A DNA stretch of 10,083 nucleotides from Tannerellaceae bacterium (GTDB lineage: Bacteria > Bacteroidota > Bacteroidia > Bacteroidales > Tannerellaceae): NCBI GenBank assembly GCA_031273385.1, contig JAISRY010000112.1, positions 1-10,083 of the forward strand, given 5' to 3'. Position 1 is the stretch's first letter, and each line of letters begins with the position of its first letter. Made by a program: the position numbers and the translations under genes. The notes below the pieces were generated by a model. The model saw only the letters and a program-made list of their open reading frames with translations, searched no databases and was not told the DNA's origin. Of the stretch, positions 6,495 to 10,083 are shown piece after piece.

Positions 6495-7594
6495 AAAGAA
6501 CGATTCGTCGAATACATGCTTGGTTGTCCATCCCATCAGGGTTGATCATCACATTGATATGCTTTTCAGGAGCAGCGATTGTATTTGAAGAAGAGATCAT
6601 GCAATGGTGTTTCCCTTCGCGCTACTATGTAGAAGTGGCGGAGGGAAGCCCTCTTCCGCTCGATAGGTTGATGGAGGCCGTAAACGAACAGTTGCCCGAC
6701 ACCCTGCAGGTGGCGTCTGTTTACCTGCCGGCAGACCCGGAGAAAAATTACCGGATGTCTTTCGCCGGACAAGGCAGGATGTGGTCTATGTTTGTCGATC
6801 CGTATAGCGGAAAGATCAAGGAGATATACCATGCGGAGGGGAACTTCTTCACGTTCATGAGGCGGCTGCACCGCTGGTTGCTGACCGGATTCCGGCCAGG
6901 AGGAGGCTTTCCGGTAGGGAAAATCGTCGTGGGGGTAGCCACCCTTTTACTTGTTTTTATACTCGCCGCCGGAATGATCCTGTGGATCATAAAATGGAGG
7001 AAAAGCGGCAGGAGGTATGGATGGCGCATCAAATGGCAATCGGGCTGGAAGCGGCTTCTGTACGATCTGCATATCGTCGGGGGAATGTATGTCTCCCTTG
7101 TGTTGCTGGTTCTGGCATTGACGGGATTGACCTGGTCGTTCGACTGGTACCGTACAGGCTTTTATAAGCTTTTCGGCGCGGAGCTGTCCGGCAAACCGGG
7201 TGGCCAGCATGGGGAGAGAGGCGGCAAGGGCGACAGGGAACAGGCGGATTTCGCCCTGTGGCAACAGGTAGCCGGTCAATTGGCGGCACAACATCCCGGC
7301 CACAAAGCCCTGCTCATACAGAATGGAAAGGCATCGGTCTACCCACAGGCAACGGGCAACGTCCGGGCGTCCGACAACTACACCTTTGATCCGCAAACGG
7401 GCGTTATTACCGGCGAAAATCGTTATGCCAACCTGGACAAAGCCGGCAAGCTACGCGGATGGATCTATTCCGTCCACACCGGAAGCTGGGGAGGATGGCT
7501 GACCCGGATCATCACCTGTATCGCCTCCCTCTGGGGCGCATCGTTACCGCTCACCGGCTATTATTTATGGTGGAGGAAATCACGATTTTCCTGA
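6491..7594 (+). CDS. PepSY-type inner-membrane protein, XusC-like siderophore reductase candidate
   Basis: The 367-aa product shows four membrane helices: about 12-32 (SIPSGLIITLICFSGAAIVF), 142-166 (VGKIVVGVATLLLVFILAAG), 196-215 (GGMYVSLVLLVLALTGLTWS) and 334-360 (GWLTRIITCIASLWGASLPL then TGYYLWW). Periplasmic PepSY-like modules lie between helices 1-2 (about 45-115, with MFVDPYSGKIKEI) and 3-4 (about 245-320, with YTFDPQTGVITGE). His9, His127, His194 and His329 each stand at a helix edge in the motifs RIHAWL, RRLHRWL, YDLHIVGG and VHTGSWGG. In related PepSY_TM proteins, such as FoxB, matching histidines hold two hemes that pass electrons to ferric siderophores; that role here is inferred. 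The start ATG overlaps the DUF4374 stop. The 3' end runs 44 bp into the convergent peptidase gene. Residues 231-250 form a Gly-rich charged loop (SGKPGGQHGERGGKGDRE). Confidence 0.88.
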   Translation: MKRTIRRIHAWLSIPSGLIITLICFSGAAIVFEEEIMQWCFPSRYYVEVAEGSPLPLDRLMEAVNEQLPDTLQVASVYLPADPEKNYRMSFAGQGRMWSMFVDPYSGKIKEIYHAEGNFFTFMRRLHRWLLTGFRPGGGFPVGKIVVGVATLLLVFILAAGMILWIIKWRKSGRRYGWRIKWQSGWKRLLYDLHIVGGMYVSLVLLVLALTGLTWSFDWYRTGFYKLFGAELSGKPGGQHGERGGKGDREQADFALWQQVAGQLAAQHPGHKALLIQNGKASVYPQATGNVRASDNYTFDPQTGVITGENRYANLDKAGKLRGWIYSVHTGSWGGWLTRIITCIASLWGASLPLTGYYLWWRKSRFS

Positions 7595-9578
7595 CCGCCT
7601 GCAACATCGGTTCTACGGAAAGCGCGCTTCCGGTGGCTTCCCGTATCCATGCGTTGGGCGTTAGCCTGCCCAGCTTGAAGATGCGGTCGATCTCCCCGGC
7701 AAAGTCTTTGCCTTTCAGGTGATTCTCCAATTGAAATTCGATGATATGCCCGAACGCATAAGCGGGAAGATAGAGCGGATAGCCGATCATGTGCGAATAC
7801 ACCGCCAGCGCCGTTTCGTCTTTTACGCCGAATACGGGCGCAAAGTACCTGTTCCATATCTCTTTCGACAAGGCGATGACGGCGTCGCGAAGCTCTCCGG
7901 CCGTAGCGCCGGGATGGGCATACAGCCATTTCCATACGGCGATATCCAGCATCGAGACGCCGCTTATTTCGTACATTGTCCATATCCTGTCCAGTATATC
8001 CATCGCCTCTTCGTCCGGATGGTGGCCGGCAATCCCTAAAACGTCAAGGTCTCTTTTCTGGAAAATAAACGCCAGCGCTTCGGTAAACGCCGTATTCGGG
8101 ACGCCGCTGAGCATATAGTAATCCACATCATACAACGAAACGGTCTGTTCCACATTGTGCCCGAACTCATGGATAGCAATATTATACCCTTTGTAATTCA
8201 TCCCTTGCGCCGGTATGCGGGTACGAAGGCGGGACTTCTGTCCTTTCATAGCCGTTCCCCAGGCATGTCCCGCCCCCCGGGCGGGATCGACGGCAATCTT
8301 TTCCCCCAGGTAGGCCGCCCTTTGTTCGTCGAACCCCAGCTTCTCCAATATACGCGGAAGATCCTTTTCCAATGCTCCGGCATCGGGATAGAGGGCGCGC
8401 GTCTGTTCGTCCAATTTGGTTTCGTCCAGATAGCTGCGGGCTTTGAAGCCGTCGTACCAGATATCGTAGGCTTCCAGCTTCCGGCCAAGGCGTTTGGAGA
8501 TGATCCGCCCTACCTCTTTCAGTTCGGGCGAGGAGAGGAACGTGTCGAACAACCGGCTGATCTCATCTACCGCCACCTCCATGTCTTCATTGAAATTACG
8601 GTCTATATACGTATTGCCGGCATAAGGGTCGATCTCCTGCATAATGTTGAAATTGTTCAGCATTTTCTGATAGCGAACCGTCGATTCCGGTGTGCCCTGT
8701 ATCTCTTTGCCCGATTGGAACAGGGCATTTGTATGGGGATTCCACTCATAATCACTTGAATTAATGACTTCGACGGGTATTTCCTGTGAAATAATCCGCT
8801 TCATGACTTCGTATACCGTCCGTTGCTTCTCCAGCCCCTCCGCTCCTTTGTTGTAATTCGCCTTTATTTCGTCGCGCAGGTTCCAGTGCGAAAGAAGCAC
8901 CATATCTTCGGGGAATATCCGTTTCCCTTTCCCGTTGCGCAAATGTCCCATATAAATATTGTAGGCGGCAATATACACATCGGCGTCGCTGCTTGTTTCC
9001 GACCACTTTTGGATAAGTTCGGGCGGGATACGGCGGGTGTACATATCGCCCATACGGGCATACGCCCAGGCCTTGCGGTCTGTCCCCAGGGCTTCTTTTT
9101 CCGCAAGCGTCAGGGAGGGGAAGTTCAGGGCGATAATGAAAGCGATCTTGTTTTTATAGAAATCGTCCTGCAGGTGCGACGATGGATTATATGCGCCGAA
9201 AAGTTGATCCACCGGATGCAGCTCCCCGTTGTCTATCGTGATATTCTCTTGTAGGCGGAGAAGCATCTGGTTATAATGCCCGTTGATCCCCTCCATATAA
9301 TCGCTGATCTTCAGAAAGGCCACCTCCTTTTCCGCAGGGTCGGCCATATAATTTTCCATACAAAAGCGTTTGAATACCTCTTCGTCCCCATCCGTCTCCT
9401 GCCAAAGCCGGGCAACCTGGCGGACTCCCTTGTCGATGTTTGTCCTGTTCCCGCCGTCTTTCAGGGTCAGGCTGTCAATAGCGGCCTGCACAACGGACGG
9501 CCTGACGGACACATTTTCCACCGGACGGACAAATGCAGAAACACACACGATACCGATACATGTCATGATTGTCTTCAT
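7551..9578 (-). CDS. Secreted zinc metallopeptidase, M3-like gluzincin (675 aa)
   Basis: The N-terminus MKTIMTCIGIVCVSAFV looks like a Sec signal peptide without a lipobox, so the enzyme is probably periplasmic or secreted. The zinc site HEFGH spans residues 470-474 (His470, catalytic Glu471, His474). Glu500 in NTAFTEALAF, 26 residues after the second His, is a suitable third ligand. This matches gluzincin geometry and the HEFGH of thimet-oligopeptidase-like M3 enzymes, and the mainly helical body (for example AWAYARMGDMYTRRIPPELI, WTMYEISGVSMLDIAVWKWL) suits an enclosed M2/M3-type peptidase acting on short peptides. The fine family is uncertain, and M2/M32-like enzymes are alternatives. It is transcribed against the iron operon and its last 14 codons overlap the PepSY gene tail to tail. 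No functional tie to siderophore uptake is visible. A TATCTTTG element on the minus strand at 9622-9629 may be part of its promoter. Confidence 0.85.
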   Translation of the reverse strand: MKTIMTCIGIVCVSAFVRPVENVSVRPSVVQAAIDSLTLKDGGNRTNIDKGVRQVARLWQETDGDEEVFKRFCMENYMADPAEKEVAFLKISDYMEGINGHYNQMLLRLQENITIDNGELHPVDQLFGAYNPSSHLQDDFYKNKIAFIIALNFPSLTLAEKEALGTDRKAWAYARMGDMYTRRIPPELIQKWSETSSDADVYIAAYNIYMGHLRNGKGKRIFPEDMVLLSHWNLRDEIKANYNKGAEGLEKQRTVYEVMKRIISQEIPVEVINSSDYEWNPHTNALFQSGKEIQGTPESTVRYQKMLNNFNIMQEIDPYAGNTYIDRNFNEDMEVAVDEISRLFDTFLSSPELKEVGRIISKRLGRKLEAYDIWYDGFKARSYLDETKLDEQTRALYPDAGALEKDLPRILEKLGFDEQRAAYLGEKIAVDPARGAGHAWGTAMKGQKSRLRTRIPAQGMNYKGYNIAIHEFGHNVEQTVSLYDVDYYMLSGVPNTAFTEALAFIFQKRDLDVLGIAGHHPDEEAMDILDRIWTMYEISGVSMLDIAVWKWLYAHPGATAGELRDAVIALSKEIWNRYFAPVFGVKDETALAVYSHMIGYPLYLPAYAFGHIIEFQLENHLKGKDFAGEIDRIFKLGRLTPNAWIREATGSALSVEPMLQAVRKIVISSTINNSR

Positions 9579-9621
9579 ATCAGGAAATTTAGCAATAGTT
9601 ATAATGTCTAATCTCTCCAGG

Positions 9622-9629
9622 CAAAGATA
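9622..9629 (-). promoter_or_regulatory. Candidate -7 element for the peptidase gene
   Basis: Read on the minus strand, 9629-9622 is TATCTTTG, a full match to TAnnTTTG, about 44 bp upstream of the peptidase ATG. The -33 position (about 9650-9653) reads GATG, so only a partial match is present there. Confidence 0.45.
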
Positions 9630-9641
9630 TGAATTTTCTCG

Positions 9642-9649
9642 TACCTTTG
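9642..9649 (+). promoter_or_regulatory. Candidate rightward -7 element (RhuM remnant/truA)
   Basis: TACCTTTG at 9642-9649 fully matches TAnnTTTG, and the following CATCC is often seen at Bacteroides start sites. No TTTG stands at the -33 position (9618-9621 reads CAGG), so activity may be weak or need an activator. Transcription from here would cover the small ORF at 9690 and then truA. Confidence 0.5.
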
Positions 9650-9762
9650 CATCCGTAACTAAAAGTGCCCGAAATCATAAATTGAAAATATGTGTCAGGA
9701 AACAGGAAATAAAGGCGAGATTGTCATCTATCAAACCCCGGATGGTACAATAGAATTGGGAA

Positions 9763-9795
9763 GTTCAACTGTCAAGGAATACTTGACAGTTCAAC
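9763..9795. repeat. 14-bp-arm inverted repeat (13 of 14 paired, 5-nt loop)
   Basis: GTTCAACTGTCAAG (9763-9776) and CTTGACAGTTCAAC (9782-9795) pair at every position but one (C9766 against C9792), around the loop GAATA. GTTCAAC also occurs as a direct repeat at 9763-9769 and 9789-9795. RNA from this region would form a strong hairpin. No T-run follows, so it is not a standard terminator. Confidence 0.85.
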
Positions 9796-9887
9796 GGGAA
9801 AGGCAACGCTCTGTCCGGCGGCAAGTCGCTTATTATAATCTTGATAATATACGCAATATCTTTGCTGAAAGCGAATTGCAGGAATCT

Positions 9888-9916
9888 GTGGTATGTGCAA
9901 ATTTTGTACATACCAC
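9888..9916. repeat. 29-bp near-perfect palindrome
   Basis: GTGGTATGTGCAAA (9888-9901) and TTTGTACATACCAC (9903-9916) flank a single central T9902, with one imperfect pair (G9897 against T9907, G-U in RNA). It lies in the RhuM-like codons VVCANFVHT, about 50 bp upstream of truA. As DNA it could be a dimer-binding site; as RNA only a hairpin with an opened centre is possible. Confidence 0.85.
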
Positions 9917-9964
9917 TCAACACGGCGCTATAAAAGGCAAAACACAAACCTAAAACAACTAAAT

Positions 9965-10083
9965 ATGAACCGCTATTTTATTTTTCTGGGGTATAATGGG
10001 AAGCAGTACTGCGGATGGCAGAGTCAGCCTAAGGGGGCGACCGTTCAGCAGACTATCGAGGAGGCTTTGGCTACGTTGTTGAG
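9965..10083 (+). CDS. truA: tRNA pseudouridine(38-40) synthase TruA, N-terminal part (runs off window)
   Basis: The first 39 residues, MNRYFIFLGYNGKQYCGWQS followed by QPKGATVQQTIEEALATLL, fit the start of TruA: the first beta strand, then Y.G..Y.GWQ.Q and V...iE.AL. TruA converts uridines 38-40 in the anticodon arm of many tRNAs to pseudouridine. The catalytic Asp lies beyond the window edge, so it cannot be checked. The ATG at 9965 directly begins the conserved strand and no longer start is likely. No clear promoter lies in the 11 bp after the RhuM-like remnant; transcription probably comes through the remnant from the TACCTTTG element at 9642, or from a TATCTTTG at 9857-9864 that also encodes conserved residues. 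Confidence 0.93.
   Translation, partial: MNRYFIFLGYNGKQYCGWQSQPKGATVQQTIEEALATLL

Larger units (their letters stand above)
9690..9953 (+). pseudogene. Chimeric remnant of a RhuM-family protein (87 codons)
   Basis: The ORF reads as two fragments of the RhuM family (virulence protein RhuM, usually over 300 aa). The first 22 or so residues (MCQETGNKGEIVIYQTPDGT) look like the true RhuM N-terminus. A jump then leads to STVKEYLTVQRERQRSVRRQ and VAYYNLDN, resembling the region before the conserved YNLD..ISVGYRV motif. A second jump goes back to IRNIFAESELQE and VVCANFVHTTQHGAIKGKTQ, which in intact proteins lies before YNLD. So an equivalent stretch appears twice in different versions and the wing, VGYRV and C-terminal parts are absent. 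The frame is open throughout, so it could still be translated, but it most likely is a decayed fusion. It lies 11 bp before truA and contains two large inverted repeats. The family call is from memory of motifs. Confidence 0.6.

Noticed and set aside
6069-6536. 155-codon minus-strand frame spanning two genes
   Set aside because: It overlaps the DUF4374 and PepSY genes, both well supported, and has no features of its own.
8157-8759. 200-codon open frame on the plus strand
   Set aside because: It is antisense to the metallopeptidase, whose HEFGH motif lies on the minus strand in this very stretch; no family similarity is seen.
9857-9864. TATCTTTG as a truA promoter
   Set aside because: It matches TAnnTTTG but encodes the conserved NIFAE residues of the RhuM-like fragment and has no TTTG at -33, so coding sequence can account for it. 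Kept only as a possibility in the truA entry.

Overview
The window reads as a chromosomal segment of a Bacteroidales bacterium, most likely Bacteroides or Parabacteroides. Supporting signs are promoters of the Bacteroidetes primary-sigma type (TTTG near -33, TAnnTTTG near -7), weak use of Shine-Dalgarno sites, a TonB-dependent receptor with an N-terminal carboxypeptidase-D-like domain, a DUF4374 surface lipoprotein, and truA at the right edge. The species is an inference.

Left part (1-803): the end of an accessory, probably defence-related locus. It holds the C-terminal two thirds or less of an AlbA/Schlafen-type ATP-binding protein with an in-frame 21-bp tandem repeat. An ATGA overlap then leads into a 23-codon remnant that looks like the very N-terminus of a type III restriction (Res) subunit, with an in-frame stop and an abrupt end. 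The next unit is an intact tRNA-Arg(CCG) gene with a near-ideal promoter whose -33 element lies inside the remnant. An unrecognised 209-aa protein follows 32 bp after the tRNA.

Centre (1750-7594): a helix-turn-helix regulator followed by a three-gene iron-acquisition operon of TonB-dependent receptor, DUF4374 lipoprotein and PepSY-type four-helix membrane protein. This gene order and these families match the xenosiderophore system XusABC of Bacteroides thetaiotaomicron. The receptor would import a ferric siderophore, the lipoprotein would capture it at the cell surface, and the PepSY protein, with four suitably placed histidines, would reduce or release iron at the inner membrane. Between the regulator and the receptor lies a perfect 9-bp inverted repeat directly upstream of a recognisable promoter, a good candidate operator.

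Right part (7551-10083): a convergent secreted zinc metallopeptidase (HEFGH plus a downstream Glu, M3-like), overlapping the PepSY gene tail to tail by 44 bp. Its upstream region carries two outward-facing TAnnTTTG elements that form an inverted repeat. The rightward one leads into an 87-codon ORF that looks like two joined fragments of a RhuM-family protein and contains two large inverted repeats. truA begins 11 bp after it and runs off the window.
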